Shown: one piece after another, positions 17,216 through 27,687 of the stretch
How positions within the stretch are numbered: the first letter of the stretch is position 1
Layout: every line of letters starts with the position of its first letter
Source: JAIDVZ01 sp964486285
GTDB lineage: Bacteria; Verrucomicrobiota; Verrucomicrobiia; Opitutales; JAIRKQ01
Assembly: GCA_964486285.1 (NCBI GenBank)
Contig: CAZALH010000002.1
Location: 1 to 64,000, forward strand
Length of the DNA stretch: 64,000 nucleotides
Direction of reading: 5' to 3'
The notes under the pieces: model-generated
Told to the model about the DNA's origin: nothing
The model's input: the letters and a program-made list of their open reading frames with translations, nothing else
The model's database searches: none
Translations under genes and position numbers: made by a program

Positions 17216-18897
17216 TTAAGCTGCTCTATTGTTATTATATTTCAACCCACCATCAACTTTTTGAATATCACTTTCTTGTTGGCACACCTCATCGATGATA
17301 ACATCTCTGTCACTCAGCTTGACATCTTTGAGGGTATTTTGTTTTATAATTTGCTCAATTTCAGATCTATTTAGTGTCCCTTTTTTAAAACATTGTCTAA
17401 TTATATTATTGACTACTTTTTGCTGTACCAGCTCACTTTCTAGTCTGTTGTTCTCACCCNNNNNNNNNNNNNNNNNNNNNNNNNNNNNNNNNNNNNNNNN
17501 NNNNNNNNNNNNNNNNNNNNNNNNNNNNNNNNNNNNNNNNNNNNNNNNNNNNNNNNNNNATTATTGACTACTTTTTGCTGTACCAGCTCACTTTCTAGTC
17601 TGTTGTTCTCACCCCTTAGCTTATTATATTGTACTGCGAAATTCCCACTTAACCAAACACTAGCTGCTTGGTCCGGGTCATTAATAATAGCACTGTCTCT
17701 TATTGTTGTTTCCATATATAAACTCCTTATTGTTTTGCTTATAACCTCATCATTCACATTTTTCTCCGACGTCACATTCCCAACACTAAAAAACTCTAAC
17801 ATCTCATAATCCTCTAGAATTTCAAAATCTTTTTTCAAATTTTTATCCCAATCTTTCTCTTCTTTTAACCCTCCTATTGTGTTACCTTTAATACTGTATT
17901 TTTCACTTTCAACTTTACCTTTAAATTTTTCCTGAAAGCTTGCTCGTAAATCATCTATGTTACAACCATACAATTTGTTAAATCGTTTTTTCAAAATTTC
18001 TTGCTTATATTTCCTATTTTCATGAAGCTTATCCACTGCTCTTCGATTAGGTACCTCCACATTGGAAACAATACTAATAACCCCTTCATTAAGTGTAGTA
18101 ACTAGACGATCTAAAACATTTATGTTGTTCCCTAACATACATTGTACACAACACAATGGATATGACAAAGGATCCTTTTCTCGAATAGTATCTTCATTTT
18201 GTAATATTTCCTTATTTACCCCCGTTAACTGAATCCAATCTGTCGGTTCTAACTTTTCATCATTACTTCCATTCACATTGTTACTATTATTACTGCGTGG
18301 CCGATCCCACATACACAAAGCAACTTCAAAGATCTTCTCTACACCATCTTTGTCCATATATTTTACTGCTAATACACTACCATAATGTTGTAAGCGAATA
18401 AACATTGGCAACATAGAATTTTTTCTAACTTGCATTTCTATTCCAATTATACAAGCTTTACCATCTTCCATCGTGTTTCTAACAGCCAAATCTACTTTGG
18501 GTTCTTTAGGTAAACTCTTTTTACTTCCCGTTGACTGCTTACCTAACTCTCCGTTTAAATTAACGCTTGCTTGAGTATTATGGACTACTTCTGCTAATAG
18601 TTCACTAGACTTAACAGAACATGAACTTAAACTCTTCCCTTGAGACAATTGTGTCACACTTCTGTCAGTCAACTTCTGTTCAGAGAAATTTACAACCATA
18701 TCACTTACGCACCTGACTAATACACGACGATGTTCATCAACATTAGTAGATCCTTGAACAAAGCAACGCTTAAACATCGCATCTGATGTTACAGTAAAAT
18801 GTTCTACATTTAAATTTTTAGCAGAATCTAAAACCATATCAACAGGAATTTCTACAAATTGATTAAACTTAGCTTTAATGACTTCGTTATTGCTCAT
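17216..18897 (-). CDS. Rpn-family PD-(D/E)XK nuclease / putative transposase, split by assembly gap
   Basis: The N-terminal motif TSDAMFKRCFV and the nuclease core with D136 (KVDLAV), E154 and Q156 (IGIEMQV) fit the recombination-promoting nuclease/putative transposase family (PDDEXK_2). A charged C-terminal region follows, with a helical LRGENNRLESELVQQ stretch. The reading frame is interrupted by 100 N at 17460-17559, flanked by two identical 55-base copies (17405-17459 and 17560-17614). Merging them restores an open frame that ends with NNNRAA and TAA at 17216, next to a terminator. The merged protein is about 508 residues. No terminal inverted repeats are seen. Confidence 0.8.
17460..17559. 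other. Assembly gap of exactly 100 N
   Basis: One hundred undetermined bases, the conventional size of an unknown-length scaffold gap. The 55 bases on each side are identical, so this is probably an unmerged contig overlap and not missing sequence. Confidence 0.97.
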
Positions 18898-19089
18898 AAA
18901 ATTTTTTTAATCAAAAAAAATTAAGGCTGCACATAAAGAAATACAAAAAATGACAAACGTCAAGCACTATTAAATAACCAAAAAAATAAGTAAATTATTT
19001 GTAAAAAATAAAACAAAAAACAACATTCAGTAAAACGCTAAAAACTGCAAACGAAATTCAACTACCGCTTTTACAAATCTGTAAATTAA

Positions 19090-19114
19090 AAAAGCGGCAA
19101 AAAATGCCGCTTTT
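19090..19114 (-). terminator. Terminator of the autotransporter gene
   Basis: AAAAGCGGCA (19090-19099) pairs with TGCCGCTTTT (19105-19114). It lies 21 bases beyond the autotransporter stop and has A/T tracts on both sides. Confidence 0.88.
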
Positions 19115-19134
19115 ATTCAGAATTCTTGTATATT

Positions 19135-22100
19135 TTAGAATGAATATCCTAGGCCGAGAGTAATAACATTATCTGATTGCTTTCTGCTAAATGTCCCATT
19201 CCATTCTCCGACCATATCCCAATGTTCGTTAAATTTCTCTCTAAATCCTGCAGCAACAACACCAGTATTACGTGATCCAAAACTTACATTTGGTACGAAA
19301 CTTGCATTAGTAACCACACCACTTATGCTATCCCGTACAGGTTGACAATTCCAACCAGCTTTCATATACAACCGTAAACGACTTTTTTCATTGGAAAAAT
19401 TTTGCAATTCTCTTTCGATATTTACCCCAACTGTTGTATTCAGTAAGTCAAAATTCGCCTTAGATACTGATTTTGCAAACGATTTATTTCCTTTTTCACT
19501 GTATCCTCTTTGATGAATGTGATTATAATCCATCTTCAACCAAAGGCCAATTTGAACATCATGTATAGCGTACAAATTCTTAATAAATTCTATAGAAATA
19601 GATTCATTGTGAGATTTCATTGTTCCGCTGTAAACATTAGACTTAGAGTCAACCCTCTTTAATCTACTTTCACCGTACCCAAATCCAAGGAACACATTGA
19701 TGTCAGTCTTTAGGTTTTTCTTATCGAACGATTCATATGCGCCATATACAGAAGCTACATATAAGTCTTCCTTAGCAGTCTGAGTGTTTACTAAATTTCC
19801 TTTAAAGTCAGCATCACCATAGATATATCCAATGGCTACCCCGAGCTTCAAATACTTTTCTTGTGAAAGCTTTAATAATTTATCTGCTCCTCCAGCAACA
19901 CCATACACATTTACACTGTACCCAATTCCATCAATTTGTCCCTGATGCAAATGCCCGCCGATGACAGACAAGAATGGATCATTACCATTACCTTTTACAT
20001 CTGATAGCCTTGAGGCAAATGAACTGCGGAACATCTTCATCATAGAAGTATTAATTGATGCCATTGCAGAATTCATGCACACTTTTGCTTCTTCCGTAGA
20101 TGCAAAGGTTGCGGTACTTGCATCAACCACATCAGCCATTCCCAACCCTACATTGTCAAAAAATTTAAGACCATTAGCAGTTTCAGTAGTACCTTCACTT
20201 AGCGCGTTCACCATACTTAACAAAGAACTTCTTGCACGCGCTACTGTACTGGCTGCTTTTAATACTGTATTTTCTGCAACCTCTGGTTGACTATCATCTT
20301 TAGCTTCTTCAATTGTTAACTTGTCTGGATCTATCAATTGCCACAAGCCTTCATGTCCGTCAACCTGTTGAAAACCTAATGCACTTACTTCGTCTGTTCC
20401 TAAAACATCTTGGATTGTCATTCCTGGTGTGCGAATAAATAACACATCAAGATCAAGGGTTTCATCTTTATTTTCATTATCATCAACGAAGTACAATTTT
20501 CCACCATTGAAATCTATTGCATCAGGCAAACTAGAATCTATTTCTATATATCCTTTTACTAGTTCAAATCCATCACCACTGGAATTAATACTTTCATCCT
20601 TTTTAGAGCTGTCTATATGGAAAACTACACTGTCTCCTTTATTCAAAACTAATTTTCCACTAGTGCCAAAGCTTTTAACATACTCTTCTGTATTTTGCAT
20701 TTCAACTGGGTATAGCTGTCCATCCTGAGAAACTTTCATTTTCCCAGCTATATCTTTTAATACTGATTCTGCTCCATTATTATCACATTTATTAAGTTTC
20801 AAAACACCTTCTTTTAAGCATATGGTACCTACACCTTCAGATTTCCCATACACATTTATTGTTCCTCCCCCTTCTAATGTAATATCTTTTAATGAGCCAT
20901 AAGTATTCATTGTTCCATTTTTAATATTTATTGATTCCAATCCTTCCACTGGGCCATACACATTAACAGTCCAACCATTGTCTATCGTCAAAGAACTATC
21001 TTTTATTCTACTAACTTCTATATCTGCTAAATAAACATCCTGTTTACTTGCATTTCCTGCAGGTGCAATCGCTCCAAAAATATTGACAGTATTTGTTTCG
21101 CCGGCTGGAGCTACAGACTCAAAGCTTGTTGAAACGCTTCCATCTTCTCCTTTCGACACTATTGCACGTCCACCAACATATATCTGGAAATCATTACCAA
21201 GTGCAAATGCACGTGCATAGTCACTACTGCTACTTCCTTGATCCCCTGAAAGTGCCACTTGGGCTTTATTTTCATCAACTGTTATAGCACTACTTAGTTT
21301 CGCACCAAGTATATTTACTGTGCTATTTCCACTAACAGCATTAAATAGTGTTTTGTCTGCATCAGCATCAGCTGTTATATCACTACCACTTGCGAATATT
21401 CCAACTCGCCAACCAAAGGAATTTTCTCCTTTGTCTGTACTATCTGCACCAAATACATTAACTCTACTACTACTCTCATATGATAACGCACTTAATGTTT
21501 CGCTACCATTCATATTTACTGCTATACCAGATGCTACACTAGTACCATTAGCACTTGCCGCTCCAAATACCACAGCACTACTACTATAACCACTACTACT
21601 GCTGCTGGCAGTCAGGGTATTATCATTCCCCACGCTCCACTCATTCGTACCTTTTACACTCGCACTACCACTACCACTACTGGCCGCCCCAAATACAACA
21701 GCACTACTATAGTAATTACTACTACTGCTACTTGCAGTCAGGGCATTACTATCTCCCACGCTCCAGGTATTCGTGCCTTCCACGCTCACATTATTACCAT
21801 TACTACTGGCCGCTCCAAATACCACAGCACTACTACCGCCACTACCACTATCAGTACCACTACTTGCAGTCAGGACATTATTATCCCCCGTGCTCCATAT
21901 GTTCGTGCCTCCTATGCTCGCGCTACTATCACCACTTGCCGCTCCAAATACCGCAGCACTACTATTACTATAACTACTACTACTGGAATATAACCTTGAT
22001 GGAACAGATACAGTGATATCACTTGATCCTCCTTCTGCGGCATTTGTTTTTATAAGAACACTAGCACTACTACCATAAACACTAGCCTTGCTGTACGCTG

Positions 22101-25100
22101 CTAAAGTTGGGATAACACTATCATCATCTGATGTAATTTCTAAGCTTGCACCATCTGCAAGATTAATACCTATTGCACTGCCATTATCCGCGGTATTATA
22201 AGCATAGATGTGCGCATTAATTTTTTTTCCTCCATTATTGATAATCCCCGTCGTAATAGCAGGTGCATTACTAAAATCTAAAACCAATGGACCTTCACCA
22301 CTACTCGCCACATCAACAGCAACACTTTCAACCTTCATCCCTACCAAGTATCCAGTACCTGAAAGGCGATCTTCGCCACTGTTATAAAGCTCATCTTTCA
22401 ACTCAACACAATCTTCCGATAGATCTAATATCGATGCCGGGAAGATAACCTTCGCACCATTTTGAGCATATAAAGTCGCTATTCTAATAGCAGGTAAATT
22501 ATCGCTTGAAACAATGTACAGCGCATTATCACCAATCATTAAATCAAAGTCTTCAGAATTTACAACCCTAGTTATGTAATAATTATCACCATATTGGAAT
22601 TTACCAACATTCCCACTGCAATAAATAAGATCATTCAAATTTGCTCCGCCTTCAACATTAATAAGCTGAATTCGAGAACTTGCCAATTTTTCTTTTGATT
22701 CATTTAAATCTAGTTTATTTAAGTCAGAACCAACAAAATCAATAACATCTTCTCCATTAAACAATACTTTACCATATTCCCCACTATCACCACTACTTAA
22801 AACTATACTGCCTGCATTACTATAATTTTCACCTGCCTCATCTAAAACAAGATTTAAAGTAGCTCCATCTTCGACGATAAATTGTGCACCATTCTTTAAG
22901 GTTAACTTACTATTTAAATACATTGTACCACCATCCTGACCACGCCAAGGATAATTTTCTGAATCAATATTAACACCAATTTCAGTCAAATGATCTGTAT
23001 CTGCATATTTCACCTTATTCTGAATATCTCCAATCACACTATTAAAGCTAGTAGCATTGCTTTCTGAAGCACAGAGCACGAGTTTGCTACCATTATCCAC
23101 TGTCATTCCACCATCAACGGATAATTTATTTCTCACATTAAAGGTACCATTCGTCACATTAACAGTATTTAAATCTTCCACTGGTCCATATGTATTTACT
23201 ACCCAGCCATTATCTATCGTCAAAGAACTACCGTCCGTATCACTTGAATCCTGCCCTTTACTAATCGCACCTAGAATATTAACAGTATTTGTTCCACCGG
23301 CTGGAGCTATAGACTCAAAAATTATTCCCTCTGTACTTTCTATTGCACGTCCACCAATATATATTTGGAAATCATTACCAAGTGCAAATGCACGTGCATA
23401 ATCACTGCTGCTATTTCCTTGATCACCTGAAAGTGTCACTTGGGCTTTATCTTCACTGACTGTTATAGCGCTATTTAATTTCGCACCAAGTATATTTACT
23501 GTGCTATTTCCACTAACAGCATTGAATAGTGTCTTGTTTTCAACGTCTTTTATCTCCTCTCCACTTGCAAATATCCCAACTCGCCAACCAAAGGAATTTT
23601 CTTCCTTGTCTGTACTGTCTGCACCAAATATATTAACTTTAATTGACTTACTCCCATATGATAACGCACTTAATGTTTCGCTACCATTCATGTTTATTGC
23701 TATACTAGGCGAACTATTATTGTCATAACTTGCTGCACCAACTACCGCAACTGCACTATTCTTAGCAGAATCAGCAAACGCGCTCAACATATTTCCACTG
23801 TCTAAGCTTATATGATTATAATCTTCACCAATTCCAAACTTAGTTGATTCATCAGTTGCAACATTAGCTGCACCAAACACAACACCAGCTGAACTATCTG
23901 TTCCATGTGCAAAAGCGATAAAATTATTATCTTGTCCTCTAATTGCCCAATTATTGTTAACTTGAATTTTAGCATCATTTAAAACACTGGTTACACCAAA
24001 CACACTACTCGCAGCCAATTGAGATTCTTTTGAATCCACACCTTCCGCTATTATGCCACCTGCCAGTGCATAAAAGTGATTATTAGATGAACGTATATTG
24101 AAAACTCCTTCTTCCAAATTAGCATTTCCACTTTCAGCATCTCCAATTACGGTTGCAGCTACTTGACAAACATCACTGCTACTCGCTTTTATGATACTAT
24201 ATATTCTACTAGGTGCTTCAATCGTAACATTGTTATTTTTAGAAGCCTTTATAGCGACTACTGCAGGTACATTATATTGTTCATTACCAATAATTATCGT
24301 CGGGGAAACATCGCTTTCTGCTGTTATACTCAAACTCGCATTGTCTTCTAAATTAATTCCTACAATGCCACTGTACCCATTCCCTGTGTCTTCATCATTT
24401 CCTGACGAACTTACTATGTGCACACCGATCTCATTACCTTCTCCATCATCAAGTGCCCCAATTACACCTTCACCTGCAAAATTCAATTCTAGTGCACCTG
24501 CTACATCAATCGCAGAATTTGAAGCTATTCCAGAAATAATACCAGTAGTACTAGAATATCTACTACTACTTTCAGTATACTCATCATTTGACATGAAGCA
24601 CGCTCTTGAATATTCATCAAAGGCATTCTGTATTGCAACCTTTGCACCATCACCATTATCACCATTTACATATAATGTTTGTTCGCGGACATAAGGAACA
24701 AATATATCATTCGTTACTTTTAATTCCTTTGTTGTACAATTCAAAACAACATCAAGAGAGTCTTCAGTCGGTTTAAATACTGATGGATATTTATAAAGCT
24801 CTCCTTCGGTATCTGTATAACTCAACTTATTCCCATCAAAAAATGGAAATATTGCTTCAATATCCTCATCTGAAATGATTGTATCATTATAGTCATATAC
24901 ACTAGCAATCACTATATCTGCCTTTCTATCAGCGTTCCCAACGTCATTAGTGCTGCTGCTACCGCTAACAGCATTCAACGTTATCTCTCTACTTACATCA
25001 AAGTCAAAGGAACCATACTTTTCATCATCATTTTTTGTAATCACGATACCATTATTAGCGGCCACACACTTTCCATCAGTGTCATTTTCAACGAGCATTT

Positions 25101-27009
25101 CAATAGATAATCCATTAAACAATGTTATCTCGCCACTATTTTCAATTTTAGAATTTTTCGAAGGCAGCAAGATGATCCCGTTGCTATTTAAAGTACCGTT
25201 ATTGACCATCCCTCCATCATTTGTCAACGTCGCTCCTGATGCTATACTTACAGTCCCGCTATTTGTCAGTGCCCCATCATTTATTAATGTCTTTTCTTTG
25301 GCTACCGCAAACTCTGCATCACTCATCACATTAAATGTACCGTCATTCGTCCAAGAATCATCCTCCCAAGTGAAGCTTGCTCCAGCGTTATGCTCAATCG
25401 TCCCATCATTCTTCAACGTCGCTCCGGAGGATAGTGCAAATTGTGCAGCAGTTGTGCCGCGCCATGGATAACTATTCGCATCGATAGAAACTGCACCGTC
25501 TTCCCCTTTATATCGATTCCCAGTCGATGGATCAACGTAAACCATCTTTCCTTGAATCATGCTAACCACACTATTAAAACTATCAGCATTGCTTTCTGAA
25601 GCACAAAGCACAAGTTTACCATCTTTACTTATCGTAACATTATTTATACTTGATAAATTATTCTTTATATAAAGCACACCATTCGTCACATTGATAGCGC
25701 TTAAATCTTTCACTGGACCATATGTATTTACTACCCAGCCATTATCTATCGTCAAAGAACTACCGTTTGTATCAGCTGAACTTTGCACTTTACTGATCGC
25801 ACCCAAGATATTGACAGTATTTATAGTCCCGCTTGATGGAACTACAGATTCAAAACTTGTTGAAACATTTCCTTCATTTTTTGCAACAACTGCGCGTCCA
25901 CCAATATATATTTGGAAATCATTACCAAGTGCAAATGCACGTGCATAATCACTACTGCTACTTCCTTGATTATTTGAAAGTGTCACTTGGGCTTTATCTT
26001 CACTGACTGTTATAGCGCTATTTAGTTTTGCACCAAGTATATTTACTGTGCTATTACCACTAACAGTATTAAATAATTCTTTGCCATCATCAGTTGCTAT
26101 ATCACTACCACTTGCGAATATTCCAACTCGCCAACCAAAGGAATTTTCTCCCTTGTCTGTACTGTCTGCACCAAATATATTAACTTTATTTGAATTACCT
26201 CCATATGATAACGCACTTAATGTTTCGCTACCATTCATGTTTATTGCTATACTAGATGCTACACTACTACCATCACCAACTGCTGCACCAAATACCGCAG
26301 CTGAACTCTTCTTACCACTACTACTAGCAGTCAGGGTATTATTATTCCCAACGCTCCACTCGTTCGTCCCTCCTAGGCTCGCACTACTACCATCACCAAC
26401 TGCTACTCCAAATACCGCAGACCCACTATAACTATAACCATTACCATTACTACTACTACTACTACTAACATACAACCTCGATGGAATGGATACAGTAATA
26501 TTGCTTGATCCACCTTCTTCGGCATTAGTTTTTATAAGTGTAGCAATACTACTACTACTAACATTGCTGTACGCTGCTAATACTGGTGTCTTACTTATTG
26601 TTGAATCAATCCCTAGACTTGCTCCATCTGCAAGATTAATACCTACCGCGCTGCCATTATTCGTGGTATTATACGCATAGATGTGCGCGTTAACGGGCAC
26701 TTCATTCCCTGCATCATTTGTACTTGTTATCGATGTTTCAACAGTAGGATCGTTCTGGAAATTGATACTTAATGAGCCTGTGCCTGAAACATTTGCCGCA
26801 GCACCATTAGTATTTACATTCAATGCACCAGCATTAGTAAATATCACTGTACCACCATCTGCGTTCCAATTTTGCGTACTAGTTATCTCAGTACTAATGG
26901 TAGCACCAGCTCGCAAATTTTGAGATGAAATTACACAAAAGAAACATAAAACTAAACCAAGTATCTTGCTATAAGCAGAAAACATGTGTAAATAATGTGT
27001 AAAAAACAT
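19135..27009 (-). CDS. Giant repeat-containing autotransporter (type V secretion), 2624 aa
   Basis: A surface protein exported by Sec and self-inserted in the outer membrane. An N-terminal signal (about residues 15-35, ILGLVLCFFCVISSQNLRAG) is followed by a Ser/Asn/Gly-rich passenger of about 2,300 residues of beta-helix type (recurring NGTLNSNG and GSSLTIDNGW-like rungs). The last about 280 residues form an autotransporter beta-barrel, with alternating aromatic strands ending GLGYSF, a terminal Phe as required for barrel assembly. Three large modules are repeated, plus four tandem 42-residue units. It resembles chlamydial Pmp proteins in plan, although GGAI/FxxN repeats are not obvious. Likely an adhesin or phase-variable surface antigen. 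ATG at 26985 could also be the start. Confidence 0.9.
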   Translation of the reverse strand: MFFTHYLHMFSAYSKILGLVLCFFCVISSQNLRAGATISTEITSTQNWNADGGTVIFTNAGALNVNTNGAAANVSGTGSLSINFQNDPTVETSITSTNDAGNEVPVNAHIYAYNTTNNGSAVGINLADGASLGIDSTISKTPVLAAYSNVSSSSIATLIKTNAEEGGSSNITVSIPSRLYVSSSSSSNGNGYSYSGSAVFGVAVGDGSSASLGGTNEWSVGNNNTLTASSSGKKSSAAVFGAAVGDGSSVASSIAINMNGSETLSALSYGGNSNKVNIFGADSTDKGENSFGWRVGIFASGSDIATDDGKELFNTVSGNSTVNILGAKLNSAITVSEDKAQVTLSNNQGSSSSDYARAFALGNDFQIYIGGRAVVAKNEGNVSTSFESVVPSSGTINTVNILGAISKVQSSADTNGSSLTIDNGWVVNTYGPVKDLSAINVTNGVLYIKNNLSSINNVTISKDGKLVLCASESNADSFNSVVSMIQGKMVYVDPSTGNRYKGEDGAVSIDANSYPWRGTTAAQFALSSGATLKNDGTIEHNAGASFTWEDDSWTNDGTFNVMSDAEFAVAKEKTLINDGALTNSGTVSIASGATLTNDGGMVNNGTLNSNGIILLPSKNSKIENSGEITLFNGLSIEMLVENDTDGKCVAANNGIVITKNDDEKYGSFDFDVSREITLNAVSGSSSTNDVGNADRKADIVIASVYDYNDTIISDEDIEAIFPFFDGNKLSYTDTEGELYKYPSVFKPTEDSLDVVLNCTTKELKVTNDIFVPYVREQTLYVNGDNGDGAKVAIQNAFDEYSRACFMSNDEYTESSSRYSSTTGIISGIASNSAIDVAGALELNFAGEGVIGALDDGEGNEIGVHIVSSSGNDEDTGNGYSGIVGINLEDNASLSITAESDVSPTIIIGNEQYNVPAVVAIKASKNNNVTIEAPSRIYSIIKASSSDVCQVAATVIGDAESGNANLEEGVFNIRSSNNHFYALAGGIIAEGVDSKESQLAASSVFGVTSVLNDAKIQVNNNWAIRGQDNNFIAFAHGTDSSAGVVFGAANVATDESTKFGIGEDYNHISLDSGNMLSAFADSAKNSAVAVVGAASYDNNSSPSIAINMNGSETLSALSYGSKSIKVNIFGADSTDKEENSFGWRVGIFASGEEIKDVENKTLFNAVSGNSTVNILGAKLNSAITVSEDKAQVTLSGDQGNSSSDYARAFALGNDFQIYIGGRAIESTEGIIFESIAPAGGTNTVNILGAISKGQDSSDTDGSSLTIDNGWVVNTYGPVEDLNTVNVTNGTFNVRNKLSVDGGMTVDNGSKLVLCASESNATSFNSVIGDIQNKVKYADTDHLTEIGVNIDSENYPWRGQDGGTMYLNSKLTLKNGAQFIVEDGATLNLVLDEAGENYSNAGSIVLSSGDSGEYGKVLFNGEDVIDFVGSDLNKLDLNESKEKLASSRIQLINVEGGANLNDLIYCSGNVGKFQYGDNYYITRVVNSEDFDLMIGDNALYIVSSDNLPAIRIATLYAQNGAKVIFPASILDLSEDCVELKDELYNSGEDRLSGTGYLVGMKVESVAVDVASSGEGPLVLDFSNAPAITTGIINNGGKKINAHIYAYNTADNGSAIGINLADGASLEITSDDDSVIPTLAAYSKASVYGSSASVLIKTNAAEGGSSDITVSVPSRLYSSSSSYSNSSAAVFGAASGDSSASIGGTNIWSTGDNNVLTASSGTDSGSGGSSAVVFGAASSNGNNVSVEGTNTWSVGDSNALTASSSSSNYYSSAVVFGAASSGSGSASVKGTNEWSVGNDNTLTASSSSSGYSSSAVVFGAASANGTSVASGIAVNMNGSETLSALSYESSSRVNVFGADSTDKGENSFGWRVGIFASGSDITADADADKTLFNAVSGNSTVNILGAKLSSAITVDENKAQVALSGDQGSSSSDYARAFALGNDFQIYVGGRAIVSKGEDGSVSTSFESVAPAGETNTVNIFGAIAPAGNASKQDVYLADIEVSRIKDSSLTIDNGWTVNVYGPVEGLESINIKNGTMNTYGSLKDITLEGGGTINVYGKSEGVGTICLKEGVLKLNKCDNNGAESVLKDIAGKMKVSQDGQLYPVEMQNTEEYVKSFGTSGKLVLNKGDSVVFHIDSSKKDESINSSGDGFELVKGYIEIDSSLPDAIDFNGGKLYFVDDNENKDETLDLDVLFIRTPGMTIQDVLGTDEVSALGFQQVDGHEGLWQLIDPDKLTIEEAKDDSQPEVAENTVLKAASTVARARSSLLSMVNALSEGTTETANGLKFFDNVGLGMADVVDASTATFASTEEAKVCMNSAMASINTSMMKMFRSSFASRLSDVKGNGNDPFLSVIGGHLHQGQIDGIGYSVNVYGVAGGADKLLKLSQEKYLKLGVAIGYIYGDADFKGNLVNTQTAKEDLYVASVYGAYESFDKKNLKTDINVFLGFGYGESRLKRVDSKSNVYSGTMKSHNESISIEFIKNLYAIHDVQIGLWLKMDYNHIHQRGYSEKGNKSFAKSVSKANFDLLNTTVGVNIERELQNFSNEKSRLRLYMKAGWNCQPVRDSISGVVTNASFVPNVSFGSRNTGVVAAGFREKFNEHWDMVGEWNGTFSRKQSDNVITLGLGYSF
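20951..21526 (-). repeat. Autotransporter passenger module, copy C
   Basis: The third copy of a module of about 520-575 bp. It carries the landmark pairs MNGSETLSALSY, NSFGWRVGIFASG, ARAFALGNDFQIY and SSLTIDNGW in that protein order. It is clearly related to copies A and B but more diverged at the DNA level. Confidence 0.85.
21557..21965 (-). repeat. Four tandem about 126-bp Ser-rich units in the autotransporter
   Basis: The same codons for VVFGAAS recur with phase marks at 21557, 21683, 21809 and 21938, giving spacings of 126, 126 and 129 bases (42-43 residues). Each unit reads roughly VFGAAS, then GTN-WS-GDNN-LTASS, then a poly-Ser run. All spacings are multiples of three, so copy number can change without breaking the frame. 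Confidence 0.88.
23188..23704 (-). repeat. Autotransporter passenger module, copy B
   Basis: The second copy of the module, with the same order of landmark peptides as copies A and C. Stretches such as the ARAFALGNDFQIY coding region (about 23365-23402) are nearly identical in DNA to copy A. Confidence 0.85.
25712..26254 (-). repeat. Autotransporter passenger module, copy A
   Basis: The first (most N-terminal) copy of the module. The near-identical DNA to copy B about 2.5 kb away makes homologous recombination between copies plausible. Confidence 0.85.
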
Positions 27010-27075
27010 TACGCTGTCAAAAAAAAAACGACGAGCAAAGATTTTTTTTAAAACAAATAAAACAACAACAAAAAC

Positions 27076-27093
27076 GCCCCACTTACGTGGGGC
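27076..27093 (-). terminator. Terminator downstream of the tRNA-Thr cluster
   Basis: A GC-rich hairpin, GCCCCAC-ttac-GTGGGGC, followed on the minus strand by GTTTTTG. It would stop transcripts coming from tRNA-Thr (27285-27360) before they enter the autotransporter gene, which therefore needs its own promoter within 27010-27075. Confidence 0.85.
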
Positions 27094-27284
27094 TTAGCTA
27101 CAATAATACTTTTAATATATACCGACCATTATAGTTGACATCTCCATAAACGAACTATACCACTCGCACAGCTCGTTTACAGATTACATCCTTATCGATA
27201 TTTATCATAAAATATGTAAAAAAGCTTTTTACATAAGTCAAGTAAAATTTTTAATTTTTTTATTTTTTTTACAACTCAACCCTT

Positions 27285-27360
27285 TGGAGCCGAGAATGAG
27301 ACTCGAACTCACGACCCACGCATTACGAATGCGTTGCTCTACCAGCTGAGCTATCCCGGC
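27285..27360 (-). tRNA. tRNA-Thr (anticodon CGT)
   Basis: A cloverleaf with acceptor GCCGGGA/TCTCGGC, D arm GCTC/GAGC, anticodon arm ACGCA-TTCGTAA-TGCGT (anticodon CGT) and T loop TTCGAGT. The discriminator T is followed by an encoded CCA. It reads ACG codons. Confidence 0.95.
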
Positions 27361-27599
27361 ACTCCTCCACCGATATACAAGATGAATTCTTAAAAAGCAA
27401 TAAAAATTTGCCTACTAAAAAAGTAACAAAACACACGATCCCTGCAGTAAAATAGAACTGTGTCTTAATATTCAGATAACGTCAAATAAATGCTCAAAAG
27501 TGAAGTAAACAAAAAAATAGCCAACACCCCTAAAACACCAAACATTACAGCACCTAAAAAAATTCTTACGGATAAAATAGTAAAACAAAATAAAAACAA

Positions 27600-27675
27600 T
27601 GGAGCCGACTGTCAGAATCGAACTGACGACCGTTCGCTTACAAGGCGAGTGCTCTACCAACTGAGCTAAGTCGGC
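27600..27675 (-). tRNA. tRNA-Thr (anticodon TGT)
   Basis: A cloverleaf with acceptor GCCGACT/AGTCGGC, anticodon loop CTTGTAA (anticodon TGT) and T loop TTCGATT. CCA is encoded. It lies 12 bases after the rpmE stop, so it may be co-transcribed with the ribosomal-protein genes upstream. Confidence 0.95.
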
Positions 27676-27687
27676 TAAAAAATCTAA

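Noticed and set aside
17295..17567. A 90-residue plus-strand ORF ending in undetermined residues
   Set aside because: It runs into the 100-N gap and is antisense to the Rpn-like gene.
21557..21965. Regular about 126-bp repeat considered as a CRISPR-like array
   Set aside because: The repeats are coding, in frame, diverged and much longer than CRISPR repeats, with no constant direct repeat or unique spacers.
21555..22016. His/Tyr-rich ORF on the plus strand opposite the autotransporter
   Set aside because: It is a frame shadow of Ser/Gly-rich repeat codons; its composition has no protein-like balance and no ribosome site was seen.
27472..27660. A 62-residue minus-strand ORF beginning MVEHSPCKRTVVSSILTVGS
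   Set aside because: It overlaps the tRNA-Thr(TGT) gene and is produced by its sequence.
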